This document shows, one piece after another, positions 25,566-33,631 of a DNA stretch of 64,000 bases. The notes below the pieces were generated by a model. It was not told where the DNA came from and did no database searches. It saw only the letters and a list, made by a program, of their open reading frames with translations. The DNA is taken from contig JAFUFK010000024.1 in NCBI GenBank assembly GCA_017469925.1, positions 1 through 64,000 of the forward strand, given 5' to 3'. How positions within the stretch are numbered: position 1 is the stretch's first letter; the number at the start of each line of letters is the position of its first letter. A program made the translations under genes and the position numbers. The stretch comes from Bacteroidaceae bacterium (GTDB lineage Bacteria > Bacteroidota > Bacteroidia > Bacteroidales > Bacteroidaceae).

Positions 25566-26999
25566 TTAGTTCTGCTTTCCGAGGATGATGTTTACGAGGG
25601 CAGTCACGTCGGCGATGGTTACGCTGCCGTCGCCGTTCACGTCGGCAATAGCCTCCTTGTAGTCAGTGGTCTTACCCAAGATGATATTCACCAACGAGGT
25701 CACGTCGGCAATGGTCACACTGCCGTCGTTGTTAACGTCGCCCTTGTAATACAACTGAATCTCATAGGTATTGGACGCTCCACCATCTTTGCTCGTCACA
25801 TCAAGGCTCAGGACACGTTCTTCTTCAAAATAATCATTAACCTGAACTGTTGCGTAGTCGCTCTGTGTATAACTCAGCTTTGTATCATCGAAAGGCCCTG
25901 TAATGACAGCCTCCGTCATATTGGCGGCATCAAGGGGGAGGCTCTTTCCGTCATACGTCAGCGATAGCAATTCTGCTTCGTAAGGCTTGAACTGGATGGT
26001 ATAAGTAGATTTGCTAGTATTATCTTTAAACATAGAAGCATAATCTGTCTCTGTCTCCTCACCATAGTTCTCGCCCTTAACGGTGATGGTCAACAGGCCA
26101 GTTGCTTTATTATAGTTCGAATCGTCAATTGTTGCATTACCTTTAGCATTATGAGTCAATGCCAGTTTGCTCTCATCATAATACTGGTCGGACAAGTCCA
26201 TAGAAGGAGCAACCGTCACGTTAGTTCCATCATAAACGACAGAAGCAAGGTCGTGATTGTAAACGAGCACCATGTCATCCACATAAACTTCATCACCGCT
26301 ACTACCCTGACCAGCATCAGCATTAGTACCGAATGTCACCAGGATAGCGCCTCCGCTGTTGTTATAGTTTGCTACGCCTTCGTTATACTTGTAGCTTTCA
26401 TAATCAAACGGGATAGTAAATTCCGTCCAATCGCATGTCGTAATGGTTGCATTCTTGGCCATTGCCACCTTATTGGTATAAGTCTTGTCCTCAGGGTCTT
26501 GGTAATAACTGCCATCAAATATTACAGCATTTGCACTTGCATAAGGATGTTGAGAATTTGGTTTGGCTTGTGAGAATTTTATCCAAACCTTTACTGCGTC
26601 AGGATGCCCCGTTAATGGCATATAAAACTTATCACCATTTTTATCCGTAGCATCACTGCCCTTATCCATTTCAGCATGGTTGGCCGTATTGGCAGCGCTC
26701 ATGTTACCGGCCTGCAATTGTCCTGTAGTAAAGGTTCCGTTATTAACGATGCCAAACACAGAGCCCGCAGTTATTACGGCACTTTTACCCGATACACCAT
26801 CACGAACATCAGTAGAGGAAGCCAACGTGCCCTTTGCAAGACCTGCCAAACTTCCCTTTGCGCTCTTAAATCCATGCCAATGGTCAGGTTCGCCGGAAGA
26901 GGCAGTCCATTTCTCAAAATCCGAGTTCGCCACCTGATACTGCGCCCTTGCGTTCATGGCAAGGCATATCACTGCTAAAAAAGTAAACAGTTTTTTCAT
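25566..26999 (-). CDS. Secreted PCMD-type protein with C-terminal dockerin-like repeats
   Basis: 477 residues: signal peptide 1-20 (MKKLFTFLAVICLAMNARAQ), a carbohydrate-binding-like domain of the PCMD type (VANSDFEKW start, aromatic-rich, about 20-250), two shorter beta domains and two C-terminal repeats, GDVNNDGSVTIADVTSLVN and ADVNGDGSVTIADVTALVN. Each has the calcium-binding DVNxDGxV loop of type I dockerins and ends in IILG. Whether a cohesin partner exists cannot be told here; in Prevotella such tails are common on secreted proteins. The ATG at 26999 fits the signal peptide. Confidence 0.8.
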   Translation of the reverse strand: MKKLFTFLAVICLAMNARAQYQVANSDFEKWTASSGEPDHWHGFKSAKGSLAGLAKGTLASSTDVRDGVSGKSAVITAGSVFGIVNNGTFTTGQLQAGNMSAANTANHAEMDKGSDATDKNGDKFYMPLTGHPDAVKVWIKFSQAKPNSQHPYASANAVIFDGSYYQDPEDKTYTNKVAMAKNATITTCDWTEFTIPFDYESYKYNEGVANYNNSGGAILVTFGTNADAGQGSSGDEVYVDDMVLVYNHDLASVVYDGTNVTVAPSMDLSDQYYDESKLALTHNAKGNATIDDSNYNKATGLLTITVKGENYGEETETDYASMFKDNTSKSTYTIQFKPYEAELLSLTYDGKSLPLDAANMTEAVITGPFDDTKLSYTQSDYATVQVNDYFEEERVLSLDVTSKDGGASNTYEIQLYYKGDVNNDGSVTIADVTSLVNIILGKTTDYKEAIADVNGDGSVTIADVTALVNIILGKQN

Positions 27000-27041
27000 A
27001 ATGAATTGATTTTTCGATTTATAATTCCTTAAAAACTGGCG

Positions 27042-27073
27042 CAAAGATACGCGTTTACGTGCACTTACGCAAA
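27042..27073 (-). promoter_or_regulatory. Promoter of the dockerin-tailed protein gene
   Basis: TATCTTTG at 27042-27049 and TTTG at 27070-27073 on the minus strand, spacing 20 bp. Confidence 0.7.
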
Positions 27074-27081
27074 TACAAATC

Positions 27082-27103
27082 GGTAAAACCGCGCGATTTT
27101 ACC
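27082..27103. promoter_or_regulatory. Inverted repeat GGTAAAA-N8-TTTTACC upstream of a promoter
   Basis: Perfect 7-bp arms (27082-27088 and 27097-27103), 32 bp from the -7 element of the dockerin-tailed protein gene. A matching repeat stands at 31519-31540 at nearly the same distance from another secreted-protein promoter, which suggests an operator. Confidence 0.5.
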
Positions 27104-27123
27104 AAAATTTCCATCGTAACGAA

Positions 27124-27161
27124 CCAGCGGCTATGTCCACAAGAGGGAGCATAGCCGCTGG
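27124..27161. terminator. Strong hairpin after the calycin-like gene
   Basis: CCAGCGGCTATG (27124-27135) pairs with CATAGCCGCTGG (27150-27161), 12 bp. There is no long T-run on the minus strand, so termination is likely but not certain. Confidence 0.5.
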
Positions 27162-27187
27162 AATATATAATTGATAAAACAGGCGTG

Positions 27188-28588
27188 TTACTTCAGCACC
27201 ACGCGCTTACCATTAACCACATAGATGCCAGCCTTGGTGATGCGCTGGATGCGACGGCCACTGAGGTCGTAGATGTTTTTAGCGTCAGCGTCAGCGCCAA
27301 CCTTATTGATGGCGTCGATGACAGAGACGATGGCCGTATAGGTGACATCGTGAGCGGGCATGGTGTCGTAGTGCTCACCGTCCCAACCCTCAAAGGTGCG
27401 GGTGTAGCGGTCGTCGCTCTCGGGCGTGTAGTCGTAGGTGGGAATAGCCTCACCATAGGCCACCTCGGTACTGAACACAGTCTCGCCATCTACCACATAA
27501 GTGACGGTGTAGGTGTTGACGGTGTACGAACCCGTGATGGTCACGTCGTCGGTAACCTGGTCGGGCACGCCCGTCCAACCGCTGAAGGTATAACCCTCCT
27601 TCTCGGGAGCCTCGGGCAGGCTGACGGTGCCGCCCTCCTCTACCTGTTCGGTGCTCAGGGTCTCGCCGTCGATGACGTATGTCACGGTATAAGTGGCAGG
27701 TATGTCAGTACCAAAACTTACATGGATAATCCGGCCCAGAGTGGACATCATATCAATGTCGATATTGACATACAGCTTGTCATCATTCATCTTTCCATTA
27801 AGTGTCAAGGGAATAGGGCTAATAATCGGGCCAAGATATTCGGCCTCTGCTACGCCTTCAATGTCACCTGGGGTAATGTCGAGATTACCTTTAAATGAGA
27901 ATGTATCATATCCATGACCTTCACCAAGTATAAGTTCCTCAACAACAATGTTACCCACATTGATTTCCCCCATCAGGTTAAAGTTCTTCAGCACAAAGTT
28001 GATGTCACCAGTTTCCAGAGTCTCCACCGTTACCGTGGTTTCCTGAGGTTCTGTACTCTCGCCATTGATTGTAATAATCAGATCGTCAGTGTATTGTTGG
28101 GTCGAAACCACAGGAACTTCCGGAAAATCCGTACCAAAGCTTACATAGATAATCTGTTCCAGGGCGGTGTCCATCATGTCAATATCAATGGACACATACA
28201 GCTTTTCATCGCTGACCTTACCTGCCAGCTTTAGGGGTATAGGACTGAGCACAGGCCCCAAATAATCTTCCTCGGCCACACCTTCGATATCTCCGGGTGT
28301 GATGTTGATTTCGCCCTTGAAGAGGAACGAATCAAAGCGGCGGCCATGAACTACGGGCAAGTCCTCAACGACAATATTACCCACATTGATTTCACCTCCG
28401 AGATTGAAATTCTTCAGGCTAAAGTTGATATTGCCATTCTCCCGGTATTCTACATTTACCGTTGTCTCTTGGGGGTCAGTACTTACCCCATTAATCGTAA
28501 CCACCAATTCATCGGTGTACGTCTTTGTTTCGGCCATTGCCACGAAACTGGTCATGGCAGCCATTGCAATAAGTAAAAGTTTTTTCAT
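27188..28588 (-). CDS. Secreted protein: two calycin-like domains, InlB-type repeats, C-terminal tail
   Basis: 466 residues: signal peptide 1-20, then two tandem copies of a roughly 150-residue domain. Both contain NFNLGGEINVGNIVVE- and TPGDIEGVAE-type segments, as in calycin-like proteins of Bacteroidota. Two InlB B-type repeats follow (TVTYVIDGETL and TVTYVVDGETV, each with a GYTFSGW- or TFEGW-type end). The protein ends in the Prevotella tail NIYDLSGRRIQRITKAG. It is probably exported to the cell surface. The ATG at 28588 follows the Bro-N gene by 22 bp. Confidence 0.82.
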   Translation of the reverse strand: MKKLLLIAMAAMTSFVAMAETKTYTDELVVTINGVSTDPQETTVNVEYRENGNINFSLKNFNLGGEINVGNIVVEDLPVVHGRRFDSFLFKGEINITPGDIEGVAEEDYLGPVLSPIPLKLAGKVSDEKLYVSIDIDMMDTALEQIIYVSFGTDFPEVPVVSTQQYTDDLIITINGESTEPQETTVTVETLETGDINFVLKNFNLMGEINVGNIVVEELILGEGHGYDTFSFKGNLDITPGDIEGVAEAEYLGPIISPIPLTLNGKMNDDKLYVNIDIDMMSTLGRIIHVSFGTDIPATYTVTYVIDGETLSTEQVEEGGTVSLPEAPEKEGYTFSGWTGVPDQVTDDVTITGSYTVNTYTVTYVVDGETVFSTEVAYGEAIPTYDYTPESDDRYTRTFEGWDGEHYDTMPAHDVTYTAIVSVIDAINKVGADADAKNIYDLSGRRIQRITKAGIYVVNGKRVVLK

Positions 28589-28610
28589 AAGTTTATCTTT
28601 TTCGATTCTT

Positions 28611-29438
28611 TTATTTCTCTTCAATTTCTTTCAAATAGTCTCTTGCGTTGAGTGAGGTAACAACGGTATGACCAAGTTGTGCCTCCAATTGTGTACGGGC
28701 CGCCTTTGCTACGCCGCCTCCACGTTTAGCGACACGTGCATGGGCCATGTAACCTTTAGGATTCTCCGTCTTTGAAATTTCTGTCGCAGATGCTTCCGCC
28801 AAGGAATTGAGCAGAAGTTCCACGTTTGTCATATTATCACGCAAACTCTCCTTCTGTAGTCCCTTCAGTTTCTTATATTCCCGTGTAGTGCGTCCGCTCC
28901 ATGTTTGGGTAATGATGTCGGTCAACGAAGCATACTGCTGTCCTGCTACGCCTCCACGCTTCCATTCGTCAGTAAGCAGTTTACGGACTTCTATGCTTTT
29001 CAGACGCTGATTTATCCAATTCTCAGAATAGCCCAGACGGCGATAGTCTGCTACGGCTTGTTCGATAGAAAGTTCTGGGTCTTGCAGTTGATCGAGGCGT
29101 TGGGCGGCTACCTGAGCCATCCATACCTTGAAGGGTTCTGCCTTTGGCGAGGGAATGGACTGGATAAGGCGGAACATCTGGTCGGTGGTAGCGACGTCGG
29201 TAAGGCGCATCTTGCCATCCGCAGCCTGCATCTTCAATGCGTGACAATTTGTCACGGTTTCATTTCCTTCTACTTTCAGGCGTTGCTTTAACTTGCGCCA
29301 ATAGGCACCGGGGTCAACACTATCCGTGAGAACACCTACAACGTCCACTACGGAGAAGTACCACTCCTCCGTCTCATCATCCCAAACGACGCGTACGTTA
29401 CGATCTTGGAATAGTTTCAGTGCTTGCTTTTTCGTCAT
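28611..29438 (-). CDS. Bro-N domain protein (antirepressor / DinD-like)
   Basis: 275 residues. The N-terminal part (VRVVWDDETEEWYFSVVDVVGVLTD) is a Bro-N domain, found in phage antirepressors and DNA-damage-inducible DinD proteins. The C-terminal half is helical, with SIEVRKLLTDEWKRGG and ends in GHTVVTSLNARDYLKEIEEK. Such chromosomal copies are common in Bacteroidota and their role is unknown. It sits 3 bp after an outer membrane protein gene and 22 bp before the calycin gene, an unexpected place for a DNA-associated protein. Confidence 0.83.
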   Translation of the reverse strand: MTKKQALKLFQDRNVRVVWDDETEEWYFSVVDVVGVLTDSVDPGAYWRKLKQRLKVEGNETVTNCHALKMQAADGKMRLTDVATTDQMFRLIQSIPSPKAEPFKVWMAQVAAQRLDQLQDPELSIEQAVADYRRLGYSENWINQRLKSIEVRKLLTDEWKRGGVAGQQYASLTDIITQTWSGRTTREYKKLKGLQKESLRDNMTNVELLLNSLAEASATEISKTENPKGYMAHARVAKRGGGVAKAARTQLEAQLGHTVVTSLNARDYLKEIEEK

Positions 29439-29441
29439 CCT

Positions 29442-30224
29442 TTAGTATCGGTAGGCCACGCCGAGGGTGGCGTAGATGGGATACATCTTGAAATCGACGG
29501 CCTCGAAGCCCTTGTCCCAGATGCTGGAGAGGCCCCAGTCGATGGAGCCATAGACGTTGAGGTGGCGCATAGCCTTCCAGTCGAAGACAACCTCCAGGCC
29601 ACCGTTCCAGTTACGCATGTCGTCCTCGAAGTCGTAGGTGGCAGGATTCGAGTGGTCGATGTTCACCTTCTCGCCCGTGGGGTCATCGACGCGCAGATAG
29701 CCCACGCCGTCCTTGTTGTCATAGACCTCGCCCTCGAACGAGCGCTTGAAGTAGGTGGAGAAGTAGGGACCGGCACTGACATTCCACCGGGGCGAGATGC
29801 GGAAGGTGGCCAGCAGGGGGATGGTCATGCCCAGCATGTGGGTGTTGGTGATGTCGCAACCGGTGAAGTAGCCCGACATGGTATTGCCCTCCTGGGTGAG
29901 CGACATCTTGTAGTTCTTGACATCGGCACCCGTGTGGAAGCCCTGGTAGAAAAAGTGCCAGCCGGCCATGATGCCCCAGCGGCGCGAGAACATCTTATAG
30001 ACGTCCATGGCGACGGTGCCGCCGCCCTTGGGCGAGAACTCGTTGATGGAGCGGATTTCCTTCGGCAGGGGCAGGGGTGTGGTGCCGCCGATGGTGTAGC
30101 CGGCACGAAGTATTACGCCTGCCTGGCTGGGGGCTGTGGGGCCCCATTTGGTCCAGCGGTCCTCCTGTGCCTGTGCGGCACTGGCAAAAAGCAGAAAAAC
30201 TGCGATGAAATAGATGTATTTCAT
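29442..30224 (-). CDS. Outer membrane beta-barrel protein
   Basis: 260 residues with a signal peptide (MKYIYFIAVFLLFASAAQAQ) and alternating strands ending in aromatic residues, closing in YATLGVAYRY, the usual C-terminal beta-barrel signature. It resembles the PorT-like barrels of Bacteroidota. Directly downstream (27 bp) of the PCMD lipoprotein, with which it probably forms a surface pair. The ATG at 30224 is chosen for the signal peptide. Confidence 0.82.
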   Translation of the reverse strand: MKYIYFIAVFLLFASAAQAQEDRWTKWGPTAPSQAGVILRAGYTIGGTTPLPLPKEIRSINEFSPKGGGTVAMDVYKMFSRRWGIMAGWHFFYQGFHTGADVKNYKMSLTQEGNTMSGYFTGCDITNTHMLGMTIPLLATFRISPRWNVSAGPYFSTYFKRSFEGEVYDNKDGVGYLRVDDPTGEKVNIDHSNPATYDFEDDMRNWNGGLEVVFDWKAMRHLNVYGSIDWGLSSIWDKGFEAVDFKMYPIYATLGVAYRY

Positions 30225-30251
30225 TTCCTGATATCTCTTTTCAATTGTCAA

Positions 30252-31430
30252 TTAGTATTCACACTCAATAACCACATTATCGACGCAGAACGTGCTGCCG
30301 GGGGCTCCCTCGAACGATGCGCCCTCAATGCTGCTGGCAAAGCTGATGGTCAAGCTGTAGCCGTTGTTCTCGAGCAGTTCGTCGTCAATTTCCTTAGAAT
30401 ATTCGACTTCCATTTCAAAGGCGGTCCACTCGTCGGTCTCTATTACACCAGAGATGCGGGCCAAGCCAACAATGGCCGGACTAGTGAGTACATCGTCGCC
30501 ATAGAGGAGGACCTGATTGCCCTCAGCATCCTGATTGCGATACATCACACAATAAATATCCGGCTGATCGATGCGGTCAACCTTCTGTCCCTGACGATTC
30601 TGGAATTGCTCTCCAGCCTTGAACTTATACCAGCCCGTCACTTTTATGGGCTTGTGCTTGAAGGGCAGGCCGAAGCGTGTGGCAGCCATGGCATCCTTCA
30701 GGGCGTTGGCCACGTCAAACGTTCCGATGAACAGGTTACCGGCAGCCAGACGCATGTTGACCATACGGCCGAAAGCACCCGTGTCGCGAGTCTCCAACTT
30801 CACGTATGGCCCGCCATCCACGCCTCCCTCTGCTATACCGACAGTGGGATATTCATCGTATTTTGCACTCGACTTACTCAAATTGAAACCCGGGTTTCCC
30901 GAAGCCCACTGGCCATAACTGATACTGTTCTCCTCCGCACCATACCATACATGATACTTGCCAGTACTGTTGAAATCGTAGTTGTCAAAAGTAATGTTCA
31001 TGAAGAAGTGTTCGCGTTCGGGAGCCTGGTCATGGACCACGTTGATGCGGTAGTTGCGCGACCACTTGCCGTCCTGCGAGACGATGCGGAACTGCTGGAC
31101 GCGCTCCTCGCTAAAGTCCACCAGCATGCCGTTGGCAAAGGGCACGTAGCCCTCCTCGGTCAGTATGTACGCCTGCGCCCCGGGGGTCTTGGTCAGGTGG
31201 AGGGGAAGCGACTCTACGTCGGCATCATAGCGGATGAGGAAACCGATGCTGTCGGCGGCCGACGGCACGGTCTGCAGGGTATCGTATTCGTGATAGAAAA
31301 TGGCCTCGGGTTCGCTGACACTGAGGCTGACGGCTTCGATGTCGCACTCGGCATTCAGGGGTTCGTCGGCAATGCAGGAACTCAGCAGAGCGACACCGAT
31401 GAGCGGCAGAAGGAGTAATGGCTTTTTCAT
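30252..31430 (-). CDS. PCMD domain lipoprotein
   Basis: 392 residues with a lipobox (LLSSC, C19), an N-terminal Ig-like part (about 30-135) and a C-terminal PCMD-type carbohydrate-binding-like domain (NITFDNYDFNSTGKYHVW onward) ending in FCVDNVVIECEY. Probably anchored to the outer membrane. First gene of the run lipoprotein-barrel-Bro-N-calycin. Confidence 0.82.
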   Translation of the reverse strand: MKKPLLLLPLIGVALLSSCIADEPLNAECDIEAVSLSVSEPEAIFYHEYDTLQTVPSAADSIGFLIRYDADVESLPLHLTKTPGAQAYILTEEGYVPFANGMLVDFSEERVQQFRIVSQDGKWSRNYRINVVHDQAPEREHFFMNITFDNYDFNSTGKYHVWYGAEENSISYGQWASGNPGFNLSKSSAKYDEYPTVGIAEGGVDGGPYVKLETRDTGAFGRMVNMRLAAGNLFIGTFDVANALKDAMAATRFGLPFKHKPIKVTGWYKFKAGEQFQNRQGQKVDRIDQPDIYCVMYRNQDAEGNQVLLYGDDVLTSPAIVGLARISGVIETDEWTAFEMEVEYSKEIDDELLENNGYSLTISFASSIEGASFEGAPGSTFCVDNVVIECEY

Positions 31431-31479
31431 TTTATCGAAATTTCGCTAATATTGTCACAATCTTACCTTAAATCGAGCG

Positions 31480-31487
31480 CAAAGGAA
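31480..31487 (-). promoter_or_regulatory. Probable -7 element of the PCMD lipoprotein operon
   Basis: TTCCTTTG on the minus strand, one mismatch from TAnnTTTG. The ATG at 31430 is about 45 nt downstream. Confidence 0.45.
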
Positions 31488-31518
31488 CAAAAATTCTTTC
31501 GCGCGGGCATAATATTTT

Positions 31519-31540
31519 GGTAGAAACGGGCCTTTTTACC
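31519..31540. promoter_or_regulatory. Inverted repeat GGTAGAAA-N6-TTTTTACC upstream of a promoter
   Basis: Same family and same placement (31 bp from the -7 element) as the repeat at 27082-27103. The flanks are also alike on the minus strand (GGAATTTCGGTAAAA and GGAAATTTTGGTAAAA). Confidence 0.5.
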
Positions 31541-31818
31541 GAAATTCCACCCCGTCGGGGCCGAAAATGCCGCTCAACCGATGTCGGGCGCACAGCGGCG
31601 CCCCCGAAATGCCATTTTTATCGATGAAATGGGCGATTTTTGACGATTTCGCACCATCGAGGAAAAGATAAGCCCCCGAGCCCACTCTTATTGAAAAATC
31701 CTTACAACGGAAGGAGGTGGGAATTCCACCACTCCCCCGCCCTTCGGGAGAAGACTCAAGGGGTTGAGAATCAGCAAGAAACGGACATTCCCACTGAGCC
31801 TCAAGAACCTGTCGCCGA

Positions 31819-31910
31819 AAGTTATGTTAACCTACGGCCCTAAGTTATGTCAACCGATGGCGATAAGTTAATATTATCTCCGCCGATAGGTTAACATAAC
31901 TTTCGACGGC
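31819..31910. repeat. Array of four 23-bp AAGTTATGTTAACC units
   Basis: Units start at 31819, 31842, 31865 and 31888, 23 bp apart. Three read AAGTTATGTYAACC or a degenerate form, the fourth is in the opposite orientation (AGGTTAACATAACTT). Same family as 14974-15065. The 31440-32250 region has no convincing gene; it holds this array, the promoter-side repeat and a Z-DNA-like tract. Confidence 0.85.
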
Positions 31911-32090
31911 AGGTCTGCAGAGGCTGCGAAAAAGGTGCAGAAATGTTTACAAACGAGGAGCGATACCCCCTTTCGGCCACTCCCGAGAACGGCCCGCCGA
32001 GGAATGTCACGCACGGGTGGCAAATACGGATTTCTAAACCCCCGGAAATGCCGCCGGACGAAGTCGCCGTCAGCGGCGACATACATTATT

Positions 32091-32112
32091 TATATATACA
32101 TGCGCGCGCGTA
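32091..32112. repeat. 22-bp alternating purine-pyrimidine tract
   Basis: TATATATACATG followed by CGCGCGCGTA without interruption, about 140 bp upstream of rsmH. Same type as 5395-5423 and 54194-54224. Confidence 0.65.
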
Positions 32113-32226
32113 ATAGAGGCCCGTTTTTCGGGCCATTTTCTACCTCCCGAGAGAGGGTCGCAAAAAAAATGCAAAATTTTGGAAAATAAATTTAGATTTT
32201 CAAACTGAAATATGAAAAGATTTTTG

Positions 32227-32234
32227 TAACTTTA
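32227..32234 (+). promoter_or_regulatory. Probable -7 element of the dcw cluster
   Basis: TAACTTTA, one mismatch from the consensus, about 20 nt before the first possible rsmH start. Confidence 0.45.
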
Positions 32235-32253
32235 CACCCAAATTGTCCGCAGC

Positions 32254-33180
32254 ATGTCCGTTTGTACCAAAATGAGTTACAACTACCACACTCCCGTAAT
32301 GCTCCAAGAGGCCCTCGAAGGCCTCCGGATTGAGCCGTCGGGCGTGTATGCCGACCTTACCTTCGGCGGTGGCGGACACAGCCGCGAAATACTGGCCCGG
32401 CTGAGCCCCGAAGGGCACCTCTACGGATTCGACCAGGACCTCGACGCCCTGGCAGGTGCACCCGAGGACGAGCGGTTCACCTTCGTCCGCAGCAACTTCC
32501 GCTACCTGCGCAACTGGATGCAATACTACGGTGTGGAAGGGCTCAATGGCATACTGGCCGACCTGGGCGTGAGCAGCCACCACCTCGACGAGGGCGAACG
32601 CGGATTCAGTTTCCGCTTCGACGCGCCCCTGGACATGCGCATGAACCAACGCGCCCGCCTGACGGCCCGCACCGTCGTGAACGAGTACTCGGAAGCGCAA
32701 CTGACCGACATCTTCCGCCTCTATGGCGAACTGAAGCAGGCCCACCGCCTGGCCCAGACCATCGTGAAGCAGCGCACCACGGCCCCCATCGAGACCACGG
32801 GCCAACTGGCCGACGTGCTCAACCCCTTTCTGGGGCGCGCCCGCGAAAAGAAGGACCTGGCCAAGGTGTTCCAGGCACTGCGCATCGAGGTGAACGGCGA
32901 GATGGAAGCCCTGCGGCAGATGCTCGGAGCGGCCACGGAGATGCTGCTCCCGGGCGGCCGGCTGGTGGTGCTGACCTACCACTCGCTGGAGGACCGCATG
33001 GTGAAGAACATCATGCGCAGCGGCAATCTGGAGGGCAACCTGGAGCAGGACGTCTATGGGCGTACGCTCGCACCGCTCGAGCCCGTGGGCAAGGTACGGG
33101 TGGCCAGCGACGAGGAACAAAACGCAAACCCACGCAGCCGGAGCGCCAAACTGCGCGTGGCGGAGAGAGTTGAAAGTTGA
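32254..33180 (+). CDS. rsmH: 16S rRNA (cytosine1402-N4)-methyltransferase RsmH
   Basis: SAM-dependent enzyme, first gene of the cell-wall/division cluster. Motifs: YHTPVMLQEAL near the start, the SAM loop DLTFGGGGHS, GILADLGVSSHHLDEGERGFSFR and the C-terminal LTYHSLEDRMVKN. The ATG at 32254 gives 308 residues; a second ATG at 32272 (MSYNYHTPVM) is equally plausible. The stop codon lies in a GTTGAAAGTTGAAAG repeat. No mraZ gene precedes it. Confidence 0.95.
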   Translation: MSVCTKMSYNYHTPVMLQEALEGLRIEPSGVYADLTFGGGGHSREILARLSPEGHLYGFDQDLDALAGAPEDERFTFVRSNFRYLRNWMQYYGVEGLNGILADLGVSSHHLDEGERGFSFRFDAPLDMRMNQRARLTARTVVNEYSEAQLTDIFRLYGELKQAHRLAQTIVKQRTTAPIETTGQLADVLNPFLGRAREKKDLAKVFQALRIEVNGEMEALRQMLGAATEMLLPGGRLVVLTYHSLEDRMVKNIMRSGNLEGNLEQDVYGRTLAPLEPVGKVRVASDEEQNANPRSRSAKLRVAERVES

Positions 33181-33188
33181 AAGATTTT

Positions 33189-33614
33189 ATGGACGAAAAG
33201 AAAATACAACATAGCGAAGGAGAGAAGAGCATGAGCCAGCAGGGACGACGCTGGTGGGGCTCGATGTTTACCGAGGGCGAGTCAGAGTCCGGCGAAAGCA
33301 AGTCGCTGAAGGACGTCGTGAAGTCGATGAACATCGACGGACAATGGTTCTTCCGTCAGATACCCCTCTTGCTGCTCATCCTGGGCGGCATCCTGCTGAT
33401 GGTCACCAACCGATACCAGGCGCAACAGGAAATCATCGAGAAGGAACAGTTGCAGACCGACGTCGAGGACTGGCGCTTCCGCGCACTCACCCGCTCGAGC
33501 GAACTGACCACCCGAACCCGACAAAGCCAGATAGAGGAACGGCTGAAACAACTCGGCGACAGCCTGCTCACCCCCGCGAAAGAACCACCCTTCACCATCA
33601 ACCCCAACGACTAA
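33189..33614 (+). CDS. FtsL-like cell division protein
   Basis: 141 residues: a cytoplasmic N-terminal part (about 1-60), one membrane helix (QIPLLLLILGGILLMVTNRY) and a periplasmic coiled coil. Size, topology and place between rsmH and ftsI match the FtsL-like proteins of Bacteroidota, which form part of the FtsQLB divisome complex. A TTG at 33177 would add four residues; the ATG is preferred. Confidence 0.87.
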   Translation: MDEKKIQHSEGEKSMSQQGRRWWGSMFTEGESESGESKSLKDVVKSMNIDGQWFFRQIPLLLLILGGILLMVTNRYQAQQEIIEKEQLQTDVEDWRFRALTRSSELTTRTRQSQIEERLKQLGDSLLTPAKEPPFTINPND

Positions 33615-33631
33615 CCCCCTGACAGACAGAT

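Noticed and set aside
31640-31843. Possible small gene upstream of the dcw cluster, tested as mraZ
   Set aside because: The 67-residue frame has no MraZ-like sequence and runs into the 23-bp repeat array.
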